A stretch of DNA of 64,000 nt. Source: Mucilaginibacter rigui. Its GTDB lineage: Bacteria; Bacteroidota; Bacteroidia; Sphingobacteriales; Sphingobacteriaceae. The stretch spans positions 1 to 64,000 of the forward strand of contig NZ_JACWMW010000001.1 of the NCBI RefSeq assembly GCF_014773275.1, given 5' to 3'. The notes beneath the pieces are model-generated. The model did not search any database. It was given only the letters and a program-made list of their open reading frames with translations, and was not told the origin of the DNA. Below, in pieces: positions 7,692 to 15,723 of the stretch. A program made the translations under genes and the position numbers. How positions within the stretch are numbered: position 1 is the stretch's first letter; every line of letters begins with the position of its first letter.

Positions 7692-7800
7692 TGTCATTTC
7701 GGACGACAGAGAGAAATCTCCTACAAGCAATAAGTAAACGCCTTGCATCCGCAAAGGCAGGGTGCAGAAGATTTCTCCTCGTACCTCGTTCGAAATGACA
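7692..7800. repeat. CATTTCGAA-type palindromic repeat, right flank of the GIY-YIG gene
   Basis: TGTCATTTCGGACGA at the left end and CGTTCGAAATGACA at the right end are near-perfect inverted ends. AGAAATCT near the left and AGATTTCT near the right pair further. The internal AATAAGTAAACGC is shared with the left-flank copy, which lacks about 35 bp of this one. Confidence 0.8.
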
Positions 7801-7830
7801 ATCGGTTTTAATTAATACCAATAAACCAAT

Positions 7831-8694
7831 ATGAACAGACGAACATTCCTATACACCGGCGGTATGCTGGCCGCATCAGCATCCGCAATGGCCGCAACCA
7901 TAGCCGGGCGCACAAAACCCGCCCCCGGTATCCAGCTTTACATGGTGAAAGAAGATATGGAGCGCGACCCCATAGGTACCCTTAAACAGCTTGGCGCAAT
8001 GGGCTATACCCAGATAGAAAGCTACGGCAGCGATAAGGGCATCTTTTGGGGTAAAACCAATACCGAGTTCAAAAAAATAGCCACCGGCTTTGGCCTTAAC
8101 CTGGTAAGCACCCACTACAACCCCTGCACCCTGCCCGAGTTTGATAAACTGGCAGCACAGGCGGCAGAGGTAGGTATGAAGTACCTGGTATGCCCATGGC
8201 TCGGCCCGCAAAAATCTATCGAAACGTTTAAAACCTTTGCTGATGATTTTAACAAGCGAGGAGCTATCTGCAAAAAGCACGGCCTCAGGTTTGGCTATCA
8301 CCCGCACGATTACCCTTACAAACCGGTAAACGGACAACTACCTATCGACGTACTGCTTGCCGGTACGGATAAAGAACTGGTAGACTTCCAGATGGATGTG
8401 TACTACACCGTAACCGAGGGGGCAGACCCATACGCTTACATCACCAAACACAAAGGCCGCTTTAAACTGGCCCACATGCGCGATGTGCTCAAGAAACGCC
8501 TCCCCGCAGGCAGCAAGGACGAATCGGCCTGTGATATGGGCGAGGGCATTATTGATTTTAAAAAGTTTATCAGTGTTGGGCAGGATAACGGCATGCGTTA
8601 CTTTTTTGTAGAGCAAAGCCGTTTCTTCCACGAAACCCCGCTGCAAAGCGCGCAGAAGAATGCGGCGTATTTGAAACGGTTGAAGCTTGTGTAA
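7831..8694 (+). CDS. Exported sugar phosphate isomerase/epimerase-like TIM-barrel protein
   Basis: The product is 287 aa. It begins MNRRTFLYTGGMLAASASAM, a twin-arginine-style export signal. The remainder is a xylose-isomerase-like AP-endonuclease-2 TIM barrel: metal-ligand-type segments include QIESYGSDKG, VSTHYNP, RFGYHPHDY, VDFQMDVYY and FKLAHMRDV, near strand ends as in the family. Such secreted isomerases often accompany Gfo/Idh oxidoreductases in Bacteroidota, and one lies 0.8 kb upstream. The substrate is unknown. Catalytic residues appear present, but no assignment to a characterised enzyme is possible. Confidence 0.8.
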   Translation: MNRRTFLYTGGMLAASASAMAATIAGRTKPAPGIQLYMVKEDMERDPIGTLKQLGAMGYTQIESYGSDKGIFWGKTNTEFKKIATGFGLNLVSTHYNPCTLPEFDKLAAQAAEVGMKYLVCPWLGPQKSIETFKTFADDFNKRGAICKKHGLRFGYHPHDYPYKPVNGQLPIDVLLAGTDKELVDFQMDVYYTVTEGADPYAYITKHKGRFKLAHMRDVLKKRLPAGSKDESACDMGEGIIDFKKFISVGQDNGMRYFFVEQSRFFHETPLQSAQKNAAYLKRLKLV

Positions 8695-8705
8695 TAAAAG
8701 CAGTG

Positions 8706-8778
8706 GGTCATCCTGAGCTTGTCGAAGGGCGTGCGCAAAGGCATAGCCCGCAAATGGTTCGACAGGCTCACCATGACA
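8706..8778. repeat. GTCATCCTGAGC-type palindromic repeat
   Basis: GGTCATCCTGAGCTTGTCGA at the left pairs imperfectly with GGTTCGACAGGCTCACCATG and the following ACA at the right. A related partial copy lies just after atpG (55620-55668). Confidence 0.6.
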
Positions 8779-8787
8779 GATTGGGAA

Positions 8788-8892
8788 GTTCCCTCCCTTG
8801 GGAGGGTTAGGGAGGGGTTTGAGTGTCAGGTTTGCTAACACACCCCTGCCATTGCACGCATAGCCCGCTGCACCCCCTCTCAAGAGGGGAAT
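8788..8892. repeat. CCCTCCC-type composite repeat, copy 1
   Basis: Outer TTCCCTCCCTTGGGAGGG at the left and CCCCCTCTCAAGAGGGGAAT at the right form hairpins; AGGGAGGGGTTT and ACACACCCCTGCC lie inside. Copies occur at 21910-22041 and 62480-62603. Confidence 0.65.
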
Positions 8893-8954
8893 AGAGAGAA
8901 ACCGTCCGCGCCACGTCCACCATACCCTCTCCTGCGAACGGACGGACACCACAC

Positions 8955-8993
8955 AGAAAAGCCTGTACGGTAATAAACTGTACAGGCTTTTCT
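8955..8993. terminator. Strong bidirectional terminator
   Basis: AGAAAAGCCTGTAC (8955-8968) and GTACAGGCTTTTCT (8980-8993) are exact 14-bp inverted arms around an 11-nt loop, with T-rich and A-rich flanks. It serves the converging isomerase-like gene and the GLPGLI gene. Confidence 0.85.
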
Positions 8994-9025
8994 TTTTGTC
9001 TTAATTCTTGATTCTCGTCCTGCCT

Positions 9026-9802
9026 CTACAACAGGTATATCTTAAAAAACTTTTTACCGTATTCGCCCCAGCCTTCCATGGCTTTGCCGAGGGTGGTTTT
9101 AAGGCCTTCGTAGGTAACAACCTTACCTTTTGCCGGTGCTTTTAACGATGCTTCGGCTACGGGCAGGTCGGTAACTTTGGTGGCAAACCAGGTAACGTTC
9201 TCGTGCGGCAGTGCAAGGCCAAGTATCATGCCTGGCAACCCGGTGAATGATTCGGGGCCGCCCGATACCGGGATCTCTTCGCTGTAAAAGGCTACCACGT
9301 ATATGGAGTCCATTACCACGGCGTTGGCGCGGCGGCACATGTAACCGGCAATTTCGCGGGTTTCGTCGGTAATTTTCCAGGTGATCTTGCGGGTACTATC
9401 CTTCATCAAAAAACCTTCGTCGAACACCTTTTTACCGGTGATGCTGTAGTTGGTGTTCAGGTCGGTATAAACCGTGTTTATTTGCTGGGCAAGCGGCATA
9501 TCGCTAAACCAGCTGTTTGATGGCGGCGCATCCTCCACAACCGGGGAATACAGGGTTTTGTTGCCGCCAAAGGTTAACGTGCTTTTAAGGATTTTAAACT
9601 GCGGGTTGTTTTTCTTGTACGATTCAAAGGCAGGTGCGTACCAGCTTTCGTTATCCTTGTTTATTACCTTTTTAATAACGCCATACATGTTCACTTTTTT
9701 CTCGAACTCGATAGTGCCCGATGTTGTGAAATGCGTGTTTTGGGCAAACAGCAAGCTGCTTGCAAACATGCAGGTAAATAATGTTAACAGGTGCTTCTTC
9801 AT
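9026..9802 (-). CDS. GLPGLI-family periplasmic protein
   Basis: The product is 258 aa with a signal peptide (residues 1-20, cut before QNTHF). The family signature is at 188-196 (GLPGMILGL), preceded by a conserved FYSEEIPVSGGPESF segment and the single Cys of GYMCRRA. GLPGLI proteins are secreted proteins of unknown biochemistry found in Bacteroidota. They often follow TonB-type receptors, as here: the receptor gene ends only 33 bp upstream on the same strand, so the two are probably co-transcribed and may act together at the outer membrane. That partnership is inferred from neighbourhood only. Confidence 0.88.
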   Translation of the reverse strand: MKKHLLTLFTCMFASSLLFAQNTHFTTSGTIEFEKKVNMYGVIKKVINKDNESWYAPAFESYKKNNPQFKILKSTLTFGGNKTLYSPVVEDAPPSNSWFSDMPLAQQINTVYTDLNTNYSITGKKVFDEGFLMKDSTRKITWKITDETREIAGYMCRRANAVVMDSIYVVAFYSEEIPVSGGPESFTGLPGMILGLALPHENVTWFATKVTDLPVAEASLKAPAKGKVVTYEGLKTTLGKAMEGWGEYGKKFFKIYLL

Positions 9803-9835
9803 TGCTTGATATGTCTTTATTTATATATCCTTAAC

Positions 9836-12643
9836 TTATTTTTTTGGAGCGCCGCCGCCCATGCCGTTAAAATCCCAGGTTACCGATAGCATAAAGTACC
9901 GGCGGATGGTGGTGTACCGGTTCTCGGTGATCAGATTGCTTGATGCGCTGCGGGTAAAGCCCTGGTTTTGGTTTAGTAAATCGTTGCCGCTTATTGATGC
10001 CTTTAAGTTATCGCCTTTAAAAAACGCTCTGCTTATACGGGCGTTGATAATGGTTTGGCGGAAAGCGTTATCAAATGATTGCGTAGCGGCGGTATACTGG
10101 TATTGGCCATCGCTGCCTATCTCAATTTTACCCGGCAGGAAAATACTCAGGTAGTAGTCGGCATTAAAACCACGGCCGTTATTGTTTCTATCGGGCTGTA
10201 ACGAAGCCTGGCCAATAGTATAATTAGGCCCGCCGCTTATGTATATGGAGTATTTTTTCTCTTTGTATTTTGACAGGCCAATGGTGCCGCCGTAAGTGTT
10301 TGATTTTGTTTTGTTAAGCTCGTTATTTACCATGCTGTAATAAATGTTACCGCCGGTGTTTAGCCTTGCATTAATGTTAAGGCCTATAACGCTTAGTTTG
10401 CGGCTCATGTCCAAACCAAAGTTATAGTTGGATTGCTGTTTATCGTTCAGGTTTACCGACTGTATAATGCTCCTGCCTTCTTTATCGGTAACCACATTGC
10501 TTACAATGGGTTTGGTGGTAAAGTTATAACTACCATTTAACCAGATGGATTGATCGCTGATAACTTTATACATATTGTAATAGCCATAAAACCCGTTGGT
10601 GAACGATGGTTTTAGGTTAGGGTTACCAATGGTTTGGTTCACCGGGTCGGTATTTACGCGGATGGGCTGTAACTGATCAATAGTTGGCTGGGTTTGGTTA
10701 CCGTAGTAGCCAAAGTTTAAGCCGCTGTAATTAGATATTTTATACTGAAAATTTGCCTGCGGGCTCCAGTTGGTAAAGTTACGGTGGCCAGATAGGCCGG
10801 TTATCTCATCTACCTGTTTATAATCTATATTGGCAACGCGAGTACCAAAGCGCAGGGTGCTTTTTCCTTTTTTATAGTTGAAGTTGATACCCCCCTGGTT
10901 TGATGTTTGATCGAAAATATAATGGTTACTTAACGAGTCGTTCAGCAGGTTATAGTTACCGGGTGCCGATTGGTCGAACGATTTCCTATCAGCGTTGCTG
11001 TTGTTTTTACTAAACCCATAGTTAAAGATAACCGATAATGCCTTAGAGAGCGGCTCGGTATAGGTTAAATTGGAAATGAAACGCGATGTTTTGGTGTTGT
11101 CGGTTTTTAACTGGTCAACAATTTCGCTGCTTTTTGGCGTACCGTCGGTGTTAAATATTTCCAGGTCTGATTTTAGGAAACCGTGTGCTTTGCTTTCGGT
11201 AACACCGGCAATCACATTAAGTGATAGGGTACGGCCGGTTTTCTTCAGTTTTTTTGTGTATAAGGCCGATGCATTGAACAGTTGCTGATCTACCTTATTG
11301 CTCAGCGTACGGCTGTTGGTATTGATCAGTGTGCTGTCAATCCTGCGGCTTTCGGCATTGCTGGTAGTGTGGGTATCGCTATTTTTTATAGTTCCATCAA
11401 CAGATACTTTTAAGGTTGATGTGGTATCAAGCTTAACTGTGTATGTTGCATCCAGTTTTTGCCTGAACATGTAATTGTTAAACGTTTGGTCGGTATTGCT
11501 TTTGATAATATTGGTCGAGTCGCCGGGCAGGTTTTGCTGCTGTTTGTTATTGCGGGTGCCATCAACCTCTAATGAGCCTGCTTTGTAATTGGTGTTAAGG
11601 CTGTTTTTATCGTTATTCCATTTATTATCGTAGTGCACACCGCCGGTGTAAGCCTTAGGGATACCCTGCCCATCGTATCTGCCGCTAAAAGAGTCGAGGC
11701 CGCCATCGTTGCTGCCGCCGTCAAAAAAAGCGCTACCATCATCACCAAACTGTATGCCCCCGCCGGTGCCCAATTTGTTATTATCCTGCCAGCCCAGGCC
11801 TGTTTTACCCGTGTTGCCAACGGTGCCGTAAACACTGAATTTCTTTTTACCCTTAAACTTGTTATAAAGCCCCTGCCCCTGGTAGTAGCCATCTGTACCA
11901 ATGCCGCCATCCAGCTTACCAAAGTAGCCGTTCTTTTTATCCTCTTTTAGTTTAATGTTAATGGTTTTTGTTTTCTGCCCATCGTCAATACCGGTAAAGG
12001 CGGCCTGATCGCTCTTTTTATCATAAAGCTGCACCTTATCAACCATATCGCCGCGTATGTTTTTGGTAACCAGGGTGGGGTCGTCGCCAAAAAACTCTTC
12101 GCCATCGACCAGTACCTTTTGTACGGTTTGGCCCTGCGCGGTTATTTTACCGTCCTTATCAACCTGTATACCCGGCAGCTGCTTTAGCAGGTCCTCAACT
12201 TTAGAGTTGGGCTGTATGGTGTATGCTTTGGCATTAAACTCGGTAGTATCGCCTTTTATTTTGATGGCGGCAACGGTACCTTTTATCAGCACCTCGTTCA
12301 ATAACCTCGATTTAAGGTTCATGTTGATATTGCCAACATTATGGGTGGTTTTAGCAGAATCCAAGGTAAATTTCTCTACATAGTCGGCATAACCGGGATA
12401 GGTTACCAGTAATATAAACTTGCCTTTACCCAGGCCATTTATAGTGAATGAGCCATTTGCAGCGGCCCTGGTAAATTTGCGAAGGGTTGAGTCTTTTGCG
12501 TTTAGTACGCTGATAGAGGTGTTTACCAGTTTAATGTTGGCAACGCTATCAACCGAAGCCCCTTTAACCGAATAAGAATTTTGTGCAAAGGTAGAAAAAG
12601 AGCATAGGCATAGTAATACCAGTGCTGTAATTGTGAATTTCAT
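9836..12643 (-). CDS. TonB-dependent receptor-like outer-membrane beta-barrel protein
   Basis: The product is 935 aa. A signal peptide (1-20, ending TFAQ) is followed by a carboxypeptidase-regulatory-like domain (about 22-105), a plug-like region (about 115-215, with VEDLLKQLPGIQVDKDGKIT and VLVDGEEFFGDDP), and a long beta-barrel to the C terminus. This is the OMP_b-brl_3 type of receptor common in Bacteroidota, often with a GLPGLI partner; one lies directly downstream. No clear TonB box is visible and the ligand is unknown. No SusD gene is adjacent, so it is not a SusCD glycan pair. Confidence 0.85.
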   Translation of the reverse strand: MKFTITALVLLCLCSFSTFAQNSYSVKGASVDSVANIKLVNTSISVLNAKDSTLRKFTRAAANGSFTINGLGKGKFILLVTYPGYADYVEKFTLDSAKTTHNVGNINMNLKSRLLNEVLIKGTVAAIKIKGDTTEFNAKAYTIQPNSKVEDLLKQLPGIQVDKDGKITAQGQTVQKVLVDGEEFFGDDPTLVTKNIRGDMVDKVQLYDKKSDQAAFTGIDDGQKTKTINIKLKEDKKNGYFGKLDGGIGTDGYYQGQGLYNKFKGKKKFSVYGTVGNTGKTGLGWQDNNKLGTGGGIQFGDDGSAFFDGGSNDGGLDSFSGRYDGQGIPKAYTGGVHYDNKWNNDKNSLNTNYKAGSLEVDGTRNNKQQQNLPGDSTNIIKSNTDQTFNNYMFRQKLDATYTVKLDTTSTLKVSVDGTIKNSDTHTTSNAESRRIDSTLINTNSRTLSNKVDQQLFNASALYTKKLKKTGRTLSLNVIAGVTESKAHGFLKSDLEIFNTDGTPKSSEIVDQLKTDNTKTSRFISNLTYTEPLSKALSVIFNYGFSKNNSNADRKSFDQSAPGNYNLLNDSLSNHYIFDQTSNQGGINFNYKKGKSTLRFGTRVANIDYKQVDEITGLSGHRNFTNWSPQANFQYKISNYSGLNFGYYGNQTQPTIDQLQPIRVNTDPVNQTIGNPNLKPSFTNGFYGYYNMYKVISDQSIWLNGSYNFTTKPIVSNVVTDKEGRSIIQSVNLNDKQQSNYNFGLDMSRKLSVIGLNINARLNTGGNIYYSMVNNELNKTKSNTYGGTIGLSKYKEKKYSIYISGGPNYTIGQASLQPDRNNNGRGFNADYYLSIFLPGKIEIGSDGQYQYTAATQSFDNAFRQTIINARISRAFFKGDNLKASISGNDLLNQNQGFTRSASSNLITENRYTTIRRYFMLSVTWDFNGMGGGAPKK

Positions 12644-12825
12644 ACTTAGGGTTTATTGTGGAGCCAAGATATAACTAAAAGTTTAGTAATAAAAAGGCAG
12701 GGCATGTTAAAAAGTGTTAAATATGCCTTTAGAGTGGCATGGTCACACTATTGTTACTTATTAATAACAATTAAATTTAAACACACCGGGCCACACTAAC
12801 CCATTAAAAGTGGCTTTATAAATGA

Positions 12826-13386
12826 TCAGCGCGTGTAAATGAAAGGGCTATTGAAAGAGGAAAAACCCGGAAGTTCCTGATCTTTAGCAGAAAGTACAGC
12901 ATCTTTTTCAGCAATACCCCAGCCAATGGCCAGTTCAGGGTCGTTCCAGGCCAAACCAACTTCAGAGTCTTTACCAAGATAAGCTGTCACCTTGTAAGCA
13001 AATATGGTGTTATCTGCCAGGCTAACAAAACCATGCAGGCAGCCGGGCGGTATCCATAGCTGTTTTTTATTATCGGCAGTAAGCTCAACAGATACATGCC
13101 TGCCATAGGTAGGTGAGCCTTTGCGCACATCAACAGCAACATCCAGTACAGCTCCTTGCAATACCCTAACCAGTTTACCCTGTTCAAAAGGTGCTTTTTG
13201 GGCGTGCAGGCCGCGTACAATATTTTTGTGCGACATAGATTGGTTATCCTGCACAAAATCTACATCTACGCCAGCTTCCTGTAATGCCCGTTTATTGTAG
13301 CTTTCAAAAAAGTATCCCCTGTCGTCCGTAAAAACTTTTGGTTCAAATAATAATACACCGGGTATAGTAGTTTCTGTAATCTTCAT
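12826..13386 (-). CDS. rfbC: dTDP-4-dehydrorhamnose 3,5-epimerase
   Basis: The product is 186 aa, the usual length for RmlC. Family motifs are clear: DDRGYFFESYN (21-31), FVQDNQSMSHKNIVRGLH (44-61) with catalytic H61, then WIPPGCLHGFVSL and FAYKVTAYLG, which supplies the conserved Tyr. It epimerises dTDP-4-keto-6-deoxyglucose in dTDP-L-rhamnose synthesis for surface polysaccharide. The other rml genes are not in the window. Its start touches the stop of the DUF4286 gene by one base, so the two are co-transcribed. Confidence 0.93.
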   Translation of the reverse strand: MKITETTIPGVLLFEPKVFTDDRGYFFESYNKRALQEAGVDVDFVQDNQSMSHKNIVRGLHAQKAPFEQGKLVRVLQGAVLDVAVDVRKGSPTYGRHVSVELTADNKKQLWIPPGCLHGFVSLADNTIFAYKVTAYLGKDSEVGLAWNDPELAIGWGIAEKDAVLSAKDQELPGFSSFNSPFIYTR

Positions 13387-13691
13387 TATTCGTCAACCGT
13401 TTTCATTAATGTATTAAATAATACAAAGCGTTCATTAAATTGTTGCTGGTGTATTTCCTGGAATTTGAACAGGTGGGTGCGGTAATAATCCTGGAATTGC
13501 TCGATTGTATCAGCGTTAAATTGCAGGCAGTAGGTGATGCCATCGTTTGGCGAATCGATAATGGTAAGCAAACGGTACGAACTGAAGCAGCCGGTAGCCA
13601 TAACAGCAGGGATATGTACCTCTTTAATCCAGGCTAACCATTCCTGCTCAACGGTATCATCTAAAATCACGGTGTCGTTATATACAATCAT
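13386..13691 (-). CDS. DUF4286-family protein
   Basis: The product is 101 aa, compact and soluble with no signal peptide. It matches the DUF4286 style, beginning MIVYNDTVILDDTVEQEWLA, with HIPAVMATGCF and YCLQFNADTIEQF. Function is unknown; the fold is probably ferredoxin-like, as in small dimeric alpha-beta barrel proteins (inference). It is the first gene of a two-gene unit with rfbC (1-bp overlap), which says little about its job because such pairing may only be shared expression. Confidence 0.8.
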   Translation of the reverse strand: MIVYNDTVILDDTVEQEWLAWIKEVHIPAVMATGCFSSYRLLTIIDSPNDGITYCLQFNADTIEQFQDYYRTHLFKFQEIHQQQFNERFVLFNTLMKTVDE

Positions 13692-13780
13692 GCCGTAAAA
13701 GTACTATTTGATTTTTGGATTTCAACGGTTGGATTGATTTCACAGATTAGAGAATTTTATGCTACCAATTAACGTGTAAC

Positions 13781-15592
13781 CTAACTCGCATCATTCTTAT
13801 CACCCCTTAACAGCCTGAAGCGTTTACGGGCATCGTTTATCCAAAGGCTGCCGGGGTAATCGGTAATGATCTTCTGGTAGTAGGATTTAGCCTGGTTGGC
13901 ATCGTTTAGTTTGGTTTCGTAAATATCGCCCAACATGTAAACGGCATCATCCGCCCAAAGGTCAAATGCGTGTTTCTCCACTATCTCTTTTAATATGGTT
14001 ACGGCATTGGTAAAATCCTTTTGTTGTATCATAATGCGCGCTTTGGCCATCAATATATCTGCTTCGAGTGCGTTGCCCGGGTATTTTTTGTCGATGCTAT
14101 CCAGCGTAAGCATGGCTTTGGCGGGTTGTTCGGCAAATATCAGCAGATCAGCCCGCGAGTAAATTTTGAGTGCTTTACCCGCACTATCGGCATTCAGGTT
14201 ATCAGATATCAAAAGCGAAAGGTTCAGGGCATCGTTGGCAATAAGCTGCGTGGTAGCAGCTTTCAGGATATTCAATTGCCGGCGGGCCCAGTCAAAATCG
14301 CCGGTATAATAGGCCAGTTTAGCATTGCGCAATGCGGCATCCTGGGCAATTGGGGTGGCCGTGTTGTCTTTTTCTACCTGGCTGTATAGGAGGGAAGCAT
14401 CCCAGGGTTGGTTATTAAGCAGGTAAACGTCACCAAGGTCCAGCTTGCAAGCGGCCAGCAGGGCGGGCCTAACGCCTTGTATGGCAATGGCGGCTTCCAG
14501 TAAAGCCTGCGCATCTTTTAGCTTATGCAGTTTAAAGGTCTGCAGGTTGGCCAGCTTTTGCATGGCAAACACAGTTCCCCGGCCGCGCCCAAGCTCGTTC
14601 AGTAAATCAGTATAATCTTTCTCCAGCCCCAGCAGGTCGGCTTGTGTGTACTGGCCGTTTGTTACCTTCAGGTTTTTGGTGTTGATGAGCTCAATTTTGG
14701 CAGATATATAGTTCTGATTGTCTTTATAGCCTTTGCTCACAATGTATTCGTACCCGCGTATGGCGGCATCGTAAGCCTCGTTAGCTACCAGTGTGCGGCA
14801 AAGCTCAAATACGTTGCTGCCGTCATCATTTTGGCGGCGGCTTAAGGCCAGTGCCTGGTTCAGCGCCATATCAAACTCTTTTTGCTGCAAAAACTGCCAG
14901 GTAAGCAGGTTGGTGTAAACAATTTGCTGCGGGTCTTTCTGGATGCGTTTAAGTAACGATACCTTGAGCATATCATAATCCGCGGGGCCTTCGTAAACGG
15001 TAGCCAGCGTGCTTTCGGCCTGACTTAAAAAAACAGGGTTTGTGGGCAAAAAAGTAAGGTATTCTTCGGTAAGTGCGGCTTTATCGCGTTTGTAACGGTA
15101 CAGGGTTATCAGCTCAAAGGCAAAGGCATTATCATTATGGAGCAGCTTACGGCCCTGTAAAAATATTTTAATGGCGTAATCGGCATTGGCGCTTTGGTAA
15201 AACTGCGAGGCGATGTTGGCTATGGCCCCCTGGTCGGCAGGGAGGTTTTTGATCAGGTCGTTATACAGTGCATCGGCCTTGGCCGTATTGCCCTGCTGAG
15301 TGTAAACAGACCCAAGCGCAATGGTGTATTCATTATTGCCCGGGTATTTGCGCAGCATTTTTTTGGTAATGCTTTCTGCCTCATCAAATTTCTTAAATGT
15401 TAACAGGCTGGTGAAATACTGCTGATAGTACGCATCATTATCCTGTTTAAACAGCTTTTGGTATATATCAAGGGCCTTTTGCTGTTCGCCGTTTGCGGCG
15501 TATTGGCGGGCAAGTAAAAGATCGTTATTTTGGGCTAAAAGCCTTGTGCTGCAAATAAATAATACCAGTACCAACACATATAATTGCTTCAT
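13781..15592 (-). CDS. Exported tetratricopeptide-repeat protein
   Basis: From the preferred start at 15592 (MKQLYVLVLVLFICSTRLLA, a good signal peptide) the product is 603 aa; an earlier in-frame start would put charged residues ahead of the signal. The rest is helical repeats, with TPR-like units such as YAANGEQQKALDIYQKLF and YTQQGNTAKADALYNDLI. The C-terminal SYYQKIITDYPGSLWINDAR resembles the BamD/YbgF-type TPR end. It is probably a periplasmic scaffold for protein contacts. No partner is identifiable from its neighbours, which are rfbC/DUF4286 downstream. Confidence 0.8.
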   Translation of the reverse strand: MKQLYVLVLVLFICSTRLLAQNNDLLLARQYAANGEQQKALDIYQKLFKQDNDAYYQQYFTSLLTFKKFDEAESITKKMLRKYPGNNEYTIALGSVYTQQGNTAKADALYNDLIKNLPADQGAIANIASQFYQSANADYAIKIFLQGRKLLHNDNAFAFELITLYRYKRDKAALTEEYLTFLPTNPVFLSQAESTLATVYEGPADYDMLKVSLLKRIQKDPQQIVYTNLLTWQFLQQKEFDMALNQALALSRRQNDDGSNVFELCRTLVANEAYDAAIRGYEYIVSKGYKDNQNYISAKIELINTKNLKVTNGQYTQADLLGLEKDYTDLLNELGRGRGTVFAMQKLANLQTFKLHKLKDAQALLEAAIAIQGVRPALLAACKLDLGDVYLLNNQPWDASLLYSQVEKDNTATPIAQDAALRNAKLAYYTGDFDWARRQLNILKAATTQLIANDALNLSLLISDNLNADSAGKALKIYSRADLLIFAEQPAKAMLTLDSIDKKYPGNALEADILMAKARIMIQQKDFTNAVTILKEIVEKHAFDLWADDAVYMLGDIYETKLNDANQAKSYYQKIITDYPGSLWINDARKRFRLLRGDKNDAS

Positions 15593-15662
15593 TCTTTTTT
15601 TATATTTTAGCCCTGCGGGCATATATTATGTAACGTTACAAGCGGGTAAAATTGTAGTGACA

Positions 15663-15695
15663 TTTGTATAAACGTTAACTAAAATAAGTAATTTG
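15663..15695 (+). promoter_or_regulatory. Candidate promoter of the S9-like gene
   Basis: TTTG (15663-15666) and GTAATTTG (15688-15695) are 21 nt apart. The -7 box keeps TTTG but not the leading TA, so this is a partial match. Transcription would start about 20 nt before the ATG at 15724. Confidence 0.35.
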
Positions 15696-15723
15696 ACCTC
15701 TCTTAACAATTAGGATAAACCAA

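Larger units (their letters stand above)
8695..9025. other. 331-bp gene-free spacer of two repeats plus a terminator
   Basis: From left to right it contains a GTCATCCTGAGC-type palindrome (8706-8778), a CCCTCCC-type composite repeat (8788-8892) and the bidirectional terminator (8955-8993). I see no gene. Confidence 0.7.

Noticed and set aside
8338-8952. Minus-strand open frame (204 aa)
   Set aside because: It runs through two palindromic repeats and the end of the isomerase-like gene; no conserved protein pattern.
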